A stretch of DNA of 64,000 bases from positions 248,001 through 312,000 of the forward strand of contig DIWS01000013.1 of assembly GCA_002423585.1 (NCBI GenBank). Reading direction: 5' to 3'. Numbering within the stretch: position 1 is the stretch's first letter; every line of letters begins with the position of its first letter. The DNA is from Actinobacteria bacterium UBA6100. Its GTDB lineage: Bacteria; Actinomycetota; Coriobacteriia; Anaerosomatales; Anaerosomataceae. The notes beneath the pieces were generated by a model. That model was given only the letters and a program-made list of their open reading frames with translations, was not told the origin of the DNA and ran no database searches. A program made the position numbers and the translations under genes. Positions 32,712 to 41,396 of the stretch are shown here, one piece after another.

Positions 32712-33655
32712 CCTTCGTGTGGGGACTCCTGTGGGGACTTGGCGCGGTGATGCTTATCGCCGGTGGCGCCGTCATCGGCGTGTGGTGGGAGCGCAAGGTC
32801 GCAGGGCGCATCCAACTGCGGCTGGGTCCGCAGCAGATAGGCCCCGCCGGCTCGCTGCAGATGCTTGCGGACGTGCCGAAGCTGCTCTTCAAGGAGGACA
32901 TCGTTCCCGACGGGGCGGACAAGCCGGTCTTCCGCTACGCGCCGCTGGCCGTCTTCGCACCGATCGCGATGGCCGCCGCGGTGATCCCGTTCTGGGCGGG
33001 ATGGGCACCGTTCGATTCCACGGTGGGCGTGCTGTTCTTCCTGGCGGTGCCCGCCATCGGCGTCATCGGCATCCTCCTCTCGGCGTGGGGGTCGCACAAC
33101 ACGCTCTCGACGATCGGTGGCCTGCGCGCCGCCGCACAGATGATCTCCTACGAGGTGCCGCGGTCGTTGTCCGTGCTCTCGATCGTGGTTCTTGCCGGCT
33201 CGATGCGTCCGGTGGAGATCATGGACGCGTGGCGCTGGTGGTGGGTGCCGCTCACGCTCGTGGGCTTCGTCATCTACTTCACCGCGTCCATCGCCGAGAT
33301 GAACCGCGGTCCGTTCGACCTGCCTGAAGCGGAGTCCGAGCTCGTCGCAGGCTACTTTGCGGACTATTCGGGCTTCCGCTGGGCGATCTTCATGATGGGC
33401 GAGTACGGGGCGATGATCGTCGCGTCGCTGTTCGGGGCGGCGGTCTTCCTGGGCGGTTTCCGGTGGCTGCCGGGCATCGCTGGCTTCGTGGTCTTCATCG
33501 CACTCGCCACGCTGGTGATCACCGCCGTGATGTGGATCAAGTGGACGTTCCCGCGGTTCAGGCAGGATCATCTGATGACGTTCTGCTGGACCGTGCTGAC
33601 GCCGCTCGCGCTGCTCCAACTCGTGGTGGCGGGGGTGGTCTCGCTATGGCTGTGA
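32708..33655 (+). CDS. nuoH: NADH-quinone oxidoreductase subunit H
   Basis: The 315-residue membrane subunit closing the quinone tunnel, with eight helices. Conserved loops are RIQLRLGPQQIGPAGSLQML (first), followed by ADVPKLLFKEDI, and EMNRGPFDLPEAESELVAGY (glutamate-rich loop). It begins with GTG in a GTGA overlap with nuoD and shares 10 bases with the fusion gene downstream. Confidence 0.93.
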   Translation: MTFVWGLLWGLGAVMLIAGGAVIGVWWERKVAGRIQLRLGPQQIGPAGSLQMLADVPKLLFKEDIVPDGADKPVFRYAPLAVFAPIAMAAAVIPFWAGWAPFDSTVGVLFFLAVPAIGVIGILLSAWGSHNTLSTIGGLRAAAQMISYEVPRSLSVLSIVVLAGSMRPVEIMDAWRWWWVPLTLVGFVIYFTASIAEMNRGPFDLPEAESELVAGYFADYSGFRWAIFMMGEYGAMIVASLFGAAVFLGGFRWLPGIAGFVVFIALATLVITAVMWIKWTFPRFRQDHLMTFCWTVLTPLALLQLVVAGVVSLWL

Positions 33656-35694
33656 CGCCTGAGCCCGTCCGCACACCCGCGACTGTGAGCGATGAGTATC
33701 CCGCCGGGATCAAAGGTGTCATAGCCGGCGCGCGCTCCATCCTCACGGGCTTCGCTGTGACCATGAGCAAGGTGCGCACGCGCCCCGTGACCATCCGCTA
33801 TCCCGCCGAGAAGGTCACCGTGAGTGACCGCTGGCGCGGTGCGCTCCGGTTGCGCGGCGTGCTCGGCCGCGATGAGGTCCCGCTGCTGAGCTCCATGCCC
33901 GGGGAGCACAACGCTTTGATCGACGACCTGCACCGCTCCTCGCGCCTGCCCGGTTGTGTGGGCAACTGCCCTGCGAACGTGGACGCCCGGGGGCAGTCGT
34001 TCCTCATCGCGGACGGCCGCGTCGCGGACGCCTACGCGCTGGTCCGCGAGCGGAACATCATGCCCGGCGTCCTCGGCCGCATCTGCCACCATCCGTGCGA
34101 GACGGCGTGCCGGCGCAACTTCTACGACGAGCCCATCGCGATCCGACCGCTTCACCGGTTCGCGTACGAGGAGTTCCAGAAGATCCGGCCCGACGCGCTG
34201 CCGGTGCTGCCCAACACGCGCGGCAAGCGCGTGGCGATCATCGGCTCGGGCCCTTCGGGGCTTGCGGCCGCCTACGACCTGATGCGGCTCGGCTACGGTG
34301 TGGTGATGTACGAATCGGAGGCGGAGCCGGGCGGCGCACTGCGCAGCGGTGTCCCGTCATACCGCCTTCCGCGCGATGTGCTGTCGCGCGAGATCGCCGA
34401 CATCGTGGAGATGGGGCTGGAGCTGCACTGTGGCGTGGAGGTGGGCAAGGACAAGCCCCTCGCGGCCATCAGGCGGGAGACCGACGCCGTCTTGCTCGCC
34501 GTCGGCCTGCAGCAGAGCCGCATCCTGCCGATCCCCGGCTCCGATGCCGAGGGTGTGATCGGTGCGCTGGAGTTCCTCTGGGCAGGCAATCACACCGGTG
34601 AGGCCGGCGTACGGGGTAAGCGCGTGTTCGTCATCGGCGGCGGGAACGTGGCCGTGGACGTGGCGCGCGTCGCGCTGCGGGTGGGGGCGACCGAAGTGCG
34701 CCTCGCATCACTCGAGGCGGACGATGAGATGCCGGCGCACCCGTGGGAGATCACCGAGGCGCTCGATGAGGGCGTGATCGCAACGTGCTCCGTCGGCCCC
34801 GAAGAGGTGCTCACGGAGAACCATCGCGTGGTGGGCATGCGGATGCGCGAGTGCCTCTCGGTCTTCGACGAGTTCGGCCGCTTCTCGCCGAAGTTCGGCG
34901 AGGGCCTGAGCGACTTCGCGTGCGATGTCGTCGTGTTCGCGATCGGTCAGTCCGCAAAGCTCGATACCCTTCTCGGCGGCACCGAAGTGATGATGAGCGG
35001 GCAGAGCCGGCTCGCCGTGGACGGCACGACGTTCACCACGACCACTCCGGGCGTCTTCGCCTGTGGCGAGGTGGTCACCGGACCCGGCAGCGCGATCGGA
35101 TCGATCGCCACGGGACACGAGGCCGCTGATACGATCCACCGCTTCCTGCAGGACCTGCCGCTGGACGACGAAGCTCGCATCCGGCGACCCGTTCCCGCGT
35201 ATGCGAAGTACGCGCACGTCGATCTGAGCCTGGTCGAGGACGATCGCCGACGCGCCGACATGCCGTTCTCGGACCCCGCGGAACGTTCGCAGGACTTCCA
35301 GCCCGTCGAGCTCGGCCTCTCGTACGACGAGGCGATGGCCGAGGCGACCCGATGCCTGCGCTGCGAGTCCGAGGTGTGCGTGGGGTGCACGTTCTGTGCG
35401 CGGACCTGCCCGGACTTCGCCATCACCGTCGAGCGCGACGACACACCGGGAGAGCGCTGTCTCACCCTCTACGAACTCGATCTTACCAAGTGCTGCTTCT
35501 GCGGTCTGTGCGCCGAGCAGTGCCCCACCGGCGCGCTCACGCACACCGGTCAGTACGAGCTCTCGTTCTTCCACCGGGATCTGATGACGTTCGACAAGGG
35601 CGAGATGCTGCGAGACGGCGGGGGAGATCGTGCAACGGGCCGTGACGGCATCGTGTCGCCCGTATGTCCCTCGTGCGAGGAGGTCGAGCGATGA
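33646..35694 (+). CDS. NuoI-GltD fusion: complex I ferredoxin subunit split around an FAD/NAD(P) oxidoreductase
   Basis: A 682-residue protein in the nuoI position. Residues 20-65 match a NuoI N-terminus (membrane-surface helix, then RPVTIRYPAEK). Residues about 85-500 are a glutamate-synthase small-subunit-like flavoprotein: an N-terminal cluster region (Cys104, 108, 147, 151, 155), FAD motif IIGSGPSGLAAAYD (199-212), dinucleotide motif VIGGGNVAVDVAR (329-341) and FACGEVVTGPGSAIGSIATG. Residues 570-630 hold CLRC and the two NuoI clusters (Cys578, 581, 584, 588; Cys616, 619, 622, 626), then the NuoI tail YELSFFHRDLMTFDKGEML. Since nuoE, F and G are absent, this protein likely feeds NAD(P)H electrons into the complex. 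ATG 33646 overlaps nuoH. Confidence 0.9.
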   Translation: MAVTPEPVRTPATVSDEYPAGIKGVIAGARSILTGFAVTMSKVRTRPVTIRYPAEKVTVSDRWRGALRLRGVLGRDEVPLLSSMPGEHNALIDDLHRSSRLPGCVGNCPANVDARGQSFLIADGRVADAYALVRERNIMPGVLGRICHHPCETACRRNFYDEPIAIRPLHRFAYEEFQKIRPDALPVLPNTRGKRVAIIGSGPSGLAAAYDLMRLGYGVVMYESEAEPGGALRSGVPSYRLPRDVLSREIADIVEMGLELHCGVEVGKDKPLAAIRRETDAVLLAVGLQQSRILPIPGSDAEGVIGALEFLWAGNHTGEAGVRGKRVFVIGGGNVAVDVARVALRVGATEVRLASLEADDEMPAHPWEITEALDEGVIATCSVGPEEVLTENHRVVGMRMRECLSVFDEFGRFSPKFGEGLSDFACDVVVFAIGQSAKLDTLLGGTEVMMSGQSRLAVDGTTFTTTTPGVFACGEVVTGPGSAIGSIATGHEAADTIHRFLQDLPLDDEARIRRPVPAYAKYAHVDLSLVEDDRRRADMPFSDPAERSQDFQPVELGLSYDEAMAEATRCLRCESEVCVGCTFCARTCPDFAITVERDDTPGERCLTLYELDLTKCCFCGLCAEQCPTGALTHTGQYELSFFHRDLMTFDKGEMLRDGGGDRATGRDGIVSPVCPSCEEVER

Positions 35695-36182
35695 GCGGTT
35701 CGGACATCGTGCTCGCAGCGACGGTGGTCGCGATGGTGGCATGTGCGGCCGGGGTCGTGTTCGCGCGCGAAGCAGTGCGGTTGTTCCTTTCACTCGGCGG
35801 CTTCCTGCTGGCCGTCGCCGCGGCCTTTCTCGTGCTCGGCAATCCGCTCGTAGCGGTCGCTCAGGTGTTCCTCTACGTGGGGGGCGTGCTGGTCCTGCTG
35901 CTCTTCGCCCTCATGGTCATCCGCCGGGGCAAAGACGAGCGGCTCTCGGTGCGATCGCGCAAGGACCCGAGCGCGGCCTTCATCAGCTTCGGCGTGTTCC
36001 TGCTCCTGGCGTTCGGCGCGGCTCCCGTTCTCGGGGGGTCGCAGGTACGCATCGTGGACCCCGCCGAGGTGGGGGAGTACCTGCTCGGTCCCGGCCAGGT
36101 CGCTTTCGAGCTCGCGGGCGTGCTGCTGTTGGCGGCGCTGCTGGCGATCCTGGTGATCGTCAAGGCGGGTGAGGACCGATGA
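35691..36182 (+). CDS. nuoJ: NADH-quinone oxidoreductase subunit J
   Basis: A 163-residue membrane subunit with five helices. The conserved helix-3 region VAVAQVFLYVGGVLVLLLFAL includes the pi-bulge area of the coupling site. The end is polar (VIVKAGEDR). It starts at ATG 35691 in an ATGA overlap with the fusion gene and overlaps nuoK likewise. Confidence 0.92.
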   Translation: MSGSDIVLAATVVAMVACAAGVVFAREAVRLFLSLGGFLLAVAAAFLVLGNPLVAVAQVFLYVGGVLVLLLFALMVIRRGKDERLSVRSRKDPSAAFISFGVFLLLAFGAAPVLGGSQVRIVDPAEVGEYLLGPGQVAFELAGVLLLAALLAILVIVKAGEDR

Positions 36183-36469
36183 TGCTGGCCGTGGGGTGCG
36201 CCGCAGTGTTCTCACTCGGGTTCTACGCCGTGCTCGTGCGGCGTGACGTCATCGGCATACTCGCAGGCGGCGAGCTCATGATCGGCTCGGCCAATGTGCT
36301 GCTCCTGGCGAGCGGGGCGCTCGAGGCTGCCCCCGTCTTCGGCAGCGCCTCGTTGCTGGTGCTGGTGATCGCCGCCGCCGAGGCGTCCATCGGCCTCGCG
36401 CTCCTGGTGACCGCCTTCCGCGGCACCGGGCGCTCGCATATCGATGAGTTCGGGGAGGTGTCCGGCTAG
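36179..36469 (+). CDS. nuoK: NADH-quinone oxidoreductase subunit K
   Basis: A 96-residue, three-helix subunit of the proton path. The GGELMIGSANVLLLA segment holds the conserved membrane glutamate of helix 2, and AAAEASIGLALLV holds that of helix 3. Standard length; translation is coupled to nuoJ and nuoL. Confidence 0.92.
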   Translation: MMLAVGCAAVFSLGFYAVLVRRDVIGILAGGELMIGSANVLLLASGALEAAPVFGSASLLVLVIAAAEASIGLALLVTAFRGTGRSHIDEFGEVSG

Positions 36470-38286
36470 TGATGCGGGTCGAGATGCTCCTGGCCGTCTC
36501 CCTCCTCGTCGCTCTCGGGACGGCGCTCGCCGGTGCGCGCGCGGTGCGCGTGACGCGCTGGCTGGTCCTCGCCGCACCCCTCCTCGCGATCATCACAGGG
36601 GCGCAGCATCTTATGCAGCCCGCCGGGGGAGCGTCCCCGGAGCCGTTCTTCGGCCTCGGGCAGTCCGGCGCGGTGGCCTGGCTGGCTCCGGGCATCATGG
36701 AGATCGGCCCCGCGGTGGACGCGGTCTCGGCCGTGATGCTGCTGGTCGTGGGTATCGTTGCTGCGATGGTCGTGATCTTCTCGGTGGGCTACATGGCCGA
36801 GGACCGTTCTCAGGCGCGGTACTTCGCGCTGCTCTCGGCGTTCACGGGCGCGATGAGCGGCCTGGTGGTCGCCCGGTCGCTGCTCGAGCTGTTCATCGCC
36901 TGGGAGCTCGTGGGGGCCTGCAGTTACCTGCTCATCGGGTTCTGGTTCCACAAGCCGTCCGCCGCGCGCGCGGCCGTGAAGGCGTTCCTCGTCACCCGTG
37001 TGGGCGACGTGGGCCTCTTGCTCGCGCTCGCGCTCCTGTGGAAGGCGACCGGCACGCTCGGCCTGGCCGAGGTCATGCGAGCGGTCCCGACCCTCGATTC
37101 CGGCACCACCACGACGATTGCGCTCCTGCTGTTCGTGGGAGCGGCCGGTAAGTCAGCGCAGTTCCCGCTGCATATCTGGCTGCCGGACGCCATGGAGGGC
37201 CCCACCCCGGTCTCGGCGCTCATCCACGCGGCGACCATGGTCGCCGCAGGCGTGTTCCTGGTGGTCCGGACATGGCCCGTGTTCGAAGCGTCTCCCACCG
37301 CGCGGCTCGTTGTGCTGGTCATCGGGTGCGTGACCGCGCTCGGCGCGGCGGCTGCCGCCATACCGCAGACGGACATCAAGCGTGTGCTCGCGTACTCGAC
37401 CATCAGTCAGCTCGGCTTCATGTTCGCGGCTCTGGGTGCCGGAGCCTGGCAGGCGGCGTTCTTCCACCTGGTCACGCACGCCGCGTTCAAGTCGCTGCTG
37501 TTCCTCGCGTCGGGCAGCGTCATCCACGGGTCGGGGACGCAGGACCTGCGTGAGATGGGCGGCCTGCGCACCGCGATGCCTGTCACGGCTGCGGTATGGA
37601 CGATCGGCATCGTCGCGCTCGCGGGTATCCCGCCGCTTGCCGGCTTCTTCTCCAAGGACGCGATCGTCGATTCGGTGCTGTCCGCCGCCCCCGTGGCAGG
37701 CGTGGCGCTGTTGCTCGCAAGCGCGTGCACCGCGCTCTACGCGTTCCGCGCGACACGCCTGGCGTTCGCGGGAACGTTCCGCGGCGCGGGTCACCCCCAT
37801 GAGTCGCCGCTCACGATGACGGTGCCTCTCGTTGTGCTGGCGGTGCTCGCAGCGGGTCTGGGTGCCGCGCAGGCATGGTTCGCACACATCTTCGGCGGTC
37901 ACGGGGAGCTTGCGCTTCCCGTGGCACTCACCTCCACCGCGATCGCGATCGTCTTCGGGTACGCGGGCTGGAAGGTGGGCGTTCCCGGGCAGGCGGATGG
38001 CCCGGCGGCGGGCGCCGCTCCGTGGTGGGGTTTCCTGCGGTCAGGCTACGGCGTGGACGGTCTGGTGATGCGGTTTGCGTCATGGACCGAGCGCAGCGCC
38101 TCTGTGGCGGTGGCCCGTTTCGACCGGGCCGTGGTCGACGGCGCCGTGATGAGCGTGCCGAGGGCGGTCCGCGCGCTCGGCGCGGTGATGAACGGCATGC
38201 AGACCGGTGAGGGGCCGCTTTACGCCTCGCTCACCGCGGTCGGTGCGGCGCTGCTCGTGGGCATCGCGCTGTGGATGGGGCGGTGA
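36469..38286 (+). CDS. nuoL: NADH-quinone oxidoreductase subunit L
   Basis: The distal antiporter-like proton pump, 605 residues with about 16 helices. Landmarks: FIAWELVGACSYLLIGFWFH (conserved glutamate), GAAGKSAQFPLHIWLPDAME (lysine), GPTPVSALIHAATMVAAGV, DIKRVLAYSTISQLGFM and HLVTHAAFKSLLFLASGSVI. The C-terminal extension includes an amphipathic stretch and a last anchor helix, as in genuine NuoL. Start GTG 36469 or ATG 36472. Confidence 0.94.
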   Translation: MMRVEMLLAVSLLVALGTALAGARAVRVTRWLVLAAPLLAIITGAQHLMQPAGGASPEPFFGLGQSGAVAWLAPGIMEIGPAVDAVSAVMLLVVGIVAAMVVIFSVGYMAEDRSQARYFALLSAFTGAMSGLVVARSLLELFIAWELVGACSYLLIGFWFHKPSAARAAVKAFLVTRVGDVGLLLALALLWKATGTLGLAEVMRAVPTLDSGTTTTIALLLFVGAAGKSAQFPLHIWLPDAMEGPTPVSALIHAATMVAAGVFLVVRTWPVFEASPTARLVVLVIGCVTALGAAAAAIPQTDIKRVLAYSTISQLGFMFAALGAGAWQAAFFHLVTHAAFKSLLFLASGSVIHGSGTQDLREMGGLRTAMPVTAAVWTIGIVALAGIPPLAGFFSKDAIVDSVLSAAPVAGVALLLASACTALYAFRATRLAFAGTFRGAGHPHESPLTMTVPLVVLAVLAAGLGAAQAWFAHIFGGHGELALPVALTSTAIAIVFGYAGWKVGVPGQADGPAAGAAPWWGFLRSGYGVDGLVMRFASWTERSASVAVARFDRAVVDGAVMSVPRAVRALGAVMNGMQTGEGPLYASLTAVGAALLVGIALWMGR

Positions 38287-38290
38287 CCGG

Positions 38291-39745
38291 GTGATCATCG
38301 GACTTCTCATACTGATCCCCCTCGTCGGGTGCGCCGCGGTGCTCGCGTTCCGGTCCCCGGCGGTCAGCCGCGCTCTGGCTCTGGTGTCAACATCGGTCAC
38401 GGTGGTGCTGGCCGGGCTGGCTGTGCGGGCGTATCTCACCTCGGGCGCCCCGCTCACGTTCGCAGCCAGCGGCACAGTGGGCGCGTTCCTTCGGCTGTCG
38501 GCGGACGGTATCGCGCTGCCGCTCGTGGCACTCACCGCGGTGCTGAGCGTGGTCGCGGTGCTGGTGTCCTGGAACGCCGAACGCCTGAGTGCCCACCTCG
38601 CCTTGCTGCTGGCGCTGGAGGCGGCCGTGATGGCCGTGTTCCTCGCCGCGGACCTCGTGCTGTTCTACGTGGCATGGGAGGCCGTGCTCATCCCGATGTT
38701 CTTCCTGATCGGGGGATGGGGACACGAGGGCCGGCGCCTGGCCGCGATGAAGTTCTTCCTGTACACCTTCGCGGGCAGCGCCCTGATGCTGGTCGCGCTC
38801 GTCATCATGGTACTGGCGCAGGGCGGCCACCAGATGGCCCCGGCGGGCACCGTGGCGCTCGGTTCGCGCGAGCAGCTGGTCTTCTGGCTTCTCGCCCTCG
38901 GCTTCCTGGTGAAGGTCCCCGTGTGGCCGCTGCACACGTGGCTGCCCGATGCGCATGTGGAGGCTCCCACGGCCGGTTCGCTCATGCTCGCCGGCGTGCT
39001 GCTCAAGATGGGCGGCTACGGCGTCATGAGGCTCTGCATCCCGTACGCCCCGAATGCGTTCCTGGCGAGCGCTCCGCTTCTCGCCGTCCTCGGCGGGGTC
39101 GGCATCGTGTACGGCGCGGCCGCGGCTTTCGGTCAGAGCGACCTCAAGCGCCTGGTGGCGTACTCCTCCGTCGCTCACATGGGCTTCGTCATCCTCGGGC
39201 TGGCGAGCGGCACCGAGCTCGGCATGCAGGGAGCGATGCTGGCCATGGTGAGTCACGGTGTGGTCGCGGCGCTGTTGTTCCTGCTTGTCGGCAGCCTGTA
39301 CGAGCGCGCACACACGCGTGAGATGAGCGCGTTCGGCGGCCTGGGCACATCCATGCCGAAGTGGGCGACGGTGTTCGTCTTCGGCTGTCTGGCGAGCCTG
39401 GGCCTTCCGGGGCTCTCCGGGTTCCCGGGCGAATTCGCGGCGGTGACCGGCTCGTTCCTGCGCTTCGGCTGGCCGGTGGCGCTCGTGGGCCTCGGTGTGG
39501 TACTCGCCGGTGCATACAACCTGCGCGCGATCCGCGCCGTGGTTCATGGCGAACGCACCGCACCGGAGGGCACGGCTGAGGCGGGTGGCCATAAGCATCT
39601 GTCCGACCTTGTGCCGAGGGAGCTCATCGCCATCGCGCCGCTCGCACTGTTGATCGTCCTCCTCGGCGTGTGGCCCCGCATCGTGACCGGTCTTTCGGGG
39701 TCCTCGATCGCCGACCTTGTTGCGATTCTTGCGGGGGTGCGGTGA
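38291..39745 (+). CDS. nuoM: NADH-quinone oxidoreductase subunit M
   Basis: The middle antiporter-like pump, 484 residues with 14 helices. Conserved segments: FYVAWEAVLIPMFFLIGGWG (glutamate), FLVKVPVWPLHTWLPDAHVE (lysine), APTAGSLMLAGVLLKMGGYG, and DLKRLVAYSSVAHMGF. The reading frame is open well upstream of GTG 38291, but the first helix of the family begins here. It shares one base of its stop with the nuoN start. Confidence 0.94.
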   Translation: MIIGLLILIPLVGCAAVLAFRSPAVSRALALVSTSVTVVLAGLAVRAYLTSGAPLTFAASGTVGAFLRLSADGIALPLVALTAVLSVVAVLVSWNAERLSAHLALLLALEAAVMAVFLAADLVLFYVAWEAVLIPMFFLIGGWGHEGRRLAAMKFFLYTFAGSALMLVALVIMVLAQGGHQMAPAGTVALGSREQLVFWLLALGFLVKVPVWPLHTWLPDAHVEAPTAGSLMLAGVLLKMGGYGVMRLCIPYAPNAFLASAPLLAVLGGVGIVYGAAAAFGQSDLKRLVAYSSVAHMGFVILGLASGTELGMQGAMLAMVSHGVVAALLFLLVGSLYERAHTREMSAFGGLGTSMPKWATVFVFGCLASLGLPGLSGFPGEFAAVTGSFLRFGWPVALVGLGVVLAGAYNLRAIRAVVHGERTAPEGTAEAGGHKHLSDLVPRELIAIAPLALLIVLLGVWPRIVTGLSGSSIADLVAILAGVR

Positions 39746-41172
39746 TGGCGATGCAGGTACCCTTCGCGCTCCTTCTGCCCGCGGCGATCGTGCTCGCAGG
39801 ACTCGTGGCGGCTCTTCTCGTTGACGCGTTCGAGCGGCGTTCGCTCGCCCTGTGGCTGCTGGTGGCGTCTTTGTCGGTGGGCTCCATCACCGCGGTGGTA
39901 CTGGGTCACGGTGGGTCTGTGGTCGAGTCACCGGTGTTCATGTCCTCCGGCGGATCAGTGCTGGTCGGCGGGCTCGGGTACCTGCTCACGGCGGTCGCCA
40001 TCGTCGCGGGGCACCGTCGGCTCGCGTCGCGCGCCCGCGGGGTGCCGATGGCGGCGCTCATGGCGCTCGGCGCCCTGTTCGCCGCTGCGCTCGCCGCGAC
40101 ACTCGACCTGCTCGTGTTCGTCGTGTCGCTCTCCGGGATGGCGGTTGTGGCCTACGCGCTCGTGGCCGGTGCCGGCACGCGTCGTGCCGAGGAGTCGGCG
40201 GTGCGCTACCTGATCCAGGGCATGATCGCGAGCGCCCTCACCATCATGGGTGTCGCGTACCTGCTCGGCGTGGGGTCGGGCCTGACGGGCTACGGAACGG
40301 TGCTCTCAGGTGCGGAGGTGGGAGAGGGCCGCGTGGTGCTCATGGCTCTGGGGCTGGTGACGGCCGCGCTCGCGTTCAAGGTGGGTGCGTTCCCGTTCCA
40401 CTCGTGGGTGCCCGATGCGTACGAGACCGCCGATCCCCCCGTGGCGGCATACCTGGGCGCGGTGCCCAAGATGGCCGGAGTGGTCGCTCTCACCGTCATC
40501 ACGCGCGTGTCGCTCTTTGAAGCGGCGGATCCTGAGGCGACCGCGGCCGTGCTGACGGTGCTCGCGGTGGGCTCACTCGTCTTCGGAGCGTTCGGGATGG
40601 TGCGCCAACGTTCGGTGGGGCGGATGCTGGGATACTCGGCGATCGCGCAGGTAGGCTACGCGCTCGCAGCTCTCGCGGCAGGATCCGGCGGGGTGGACGC
40701 CGCTGTCGTGCATATCGCCATGTACGCGCTCGCGGCATGCGCGGCATTCGTGGGGCTCGAGGCGGTCCTGAGCGTTCGTCCGGAGTGGGACGGCTCGCTT
40801 GAAGGTCTCAAGGGGCTCTCGCGTCAGGCGCCCGTGCTCGCCGCGTCTCTCGCCGTGGTGATGCTGTCGCTGACGGGCGTTCCGCTGCTCGCCGGGTTCT
40901 GGGGCAAGTATGCGGTGCTCATCGCCGCAGTGGAGGCGGACCTGGTGTGGCTCGCCGTTCTCGCGGGTGTCGCTGCGGTCGTGTCCTTTGGCGGGTACGG
41001 GTCTGTCGTGCGGTCCCTCTACTTCGACGAGGCCCCCGAGACGCCGGTCGAACGACGCTCCGGCGGTCTGTCCGCGTGGGTGGTGGGCGTGCTCGCGATC
41101 GCCCTCATCGTGCTCGGGATCCTCCCGCTTCTCAGTGGTCTGGACCCCTTCTTCGCGGCGCTGGGTCTGTAG
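39745..41172 (+). CDS. nuoN: NADH-quinone oxidoreductase subunit N
   Basis: The third antiporter-like pump, 475 residues with 14 helices. Landmarks: AFKVGAFPFHSWVPDAYE (lysine), DPPVAAYLGAVPKMAGVVAL, RMLGYSAIAQVGYALAALAA and the C-terminal SLTGVPLLAGFWGKY. Last gene of the 11-gene operon. The gene order A-B-C-D-H-I(fusion)-J-K-L-M-N is complete apart from E, F and G. Confidence 0.93.
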   Translation: MAMQVPFALLLPAAIVLAGLVAALLVDAFERRSLALWLLVASLSVGSITAVVLGHGGSVVESPVFMSSGGSVLVGGLGYLLTAVAIVAGHRRLASRARGVPMAALMALGALFAAALAATLDLLVFVVSLSGMAVVAYALVAGAGTRRAEESAVRYLIQGMIASALTIMGVAYLLGVGSGLTGYGTVLSGAEVGEGRVVLMALGLVTAALAFKVGAFPFHSWVPDAYETADPPVAAYLGAVPKMAGVVALTVITRVSLFEAADPEATAAVLTVLAVGSLVFGAFGMVRQRSVGRMLGYSAIAQVGYALAALAAGSGGVDAAVVHIAMYALAACAAFVGLEAVLSVRPEWDGSLEGLKGLSRQAPVLAASLAVVMLSLTGVPLLAGFWGKYAVLIAAVEADLVWLAVLAGVAAVVSFGGYGSVVRSLYFDEAPETPVERRSGGLSAWVVGVLAIALIVLGILPLLSGLDPFFAALGL

Positions 41173-41210
41173 TCGCCAGGCGGCCTGAACTGCTCTTCTC
41201 GACCGGCTGC

Positions 41211-41228
41211 TTGTGAACAGATTCACGG
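41211..41228. promoter_or_regulatory. Strong Rex-like site downstream of nuoN
   Basis: TTGTGAA-caga-TTCACGG agrees with the actinobacterial Rex consensus TGTGAACnnnTTCACA at all fixed positions but the last. It ends directly before the -35 of the promoter at 41229-41257, so it would regulate that transcript rather than nuo itself. Confidence 0.55.
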
Positions 41229-41257
41229 TTGCATGAAGTATGCTTGTCTTGTATAAT
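41229..41257 (+). promoter_or_regulatory. Promoter with perfect -10 (TATAAT)
   Basis: TTGCAT (41229-41234) and TATAAT (41252-41257) lie 17 bp apart. The -10 is a full consensus match, rare in this GC-rich window. Transcription would begin near 41264. Confidence 0.6.
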
Positions 41258-41263
41258 CCGTCA

Positions 41264-41328
41264 CAGAGTTGCTTCGGCAACCCCTTACCCCTGAGCCTCA
41301 AGGTGCCGGCCTTGAGGCTCTCCCTTTT
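41264..41328 (+). ncRNA. Candidate small RNA (about 65 nt)
   Basis: From the predicted start the transcript contains a hairpin GTTGC-TTCG-GCAAC (41268-41281), closed by the very stable UUCG tetraloop, a short single-stranded CCCCTTACCCCT region, and a rho-independent terminator. No ribosome site or reading frame lies within it. It has the layout of a stand-alone regulatory RNA. An alternative is a terminated leader controlling the small gene at 41397. Confidence 0.45.
41293..41328 (+). terminator. Rho-independent terminator
   Basis: GAGCCTCAAGG (41293-41303) and CCTTGAGGCTC (41310-41320) form a perfect 11-bp stem with a TGCCGG loop, followed by TCCCTTTT. It is the best terminator in the window and would end both nuo read-through and the small transcript starting near 41264. 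Confidence 0.88.
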
Positions 41329-41342
41329 GTGCGGGTCGTCAC

Positions 41343-41354
41343 GCGGGTACCCGC
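41343..41354. promoter_or_regulatory. Palindrome GCGGGTACCCGC upstream of the FlgM-like gene
   Basis: A perfect 12-bp palindrome 42 bases before the start codon at 41397. It may be an operator; no promoter hexamers are clear beside it. Confidence 0.25.
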
Positions 41355-41396
41355 CTGTCACTGTGCACACTTCAGGCGTTAAGGGTCAATCGTGGT

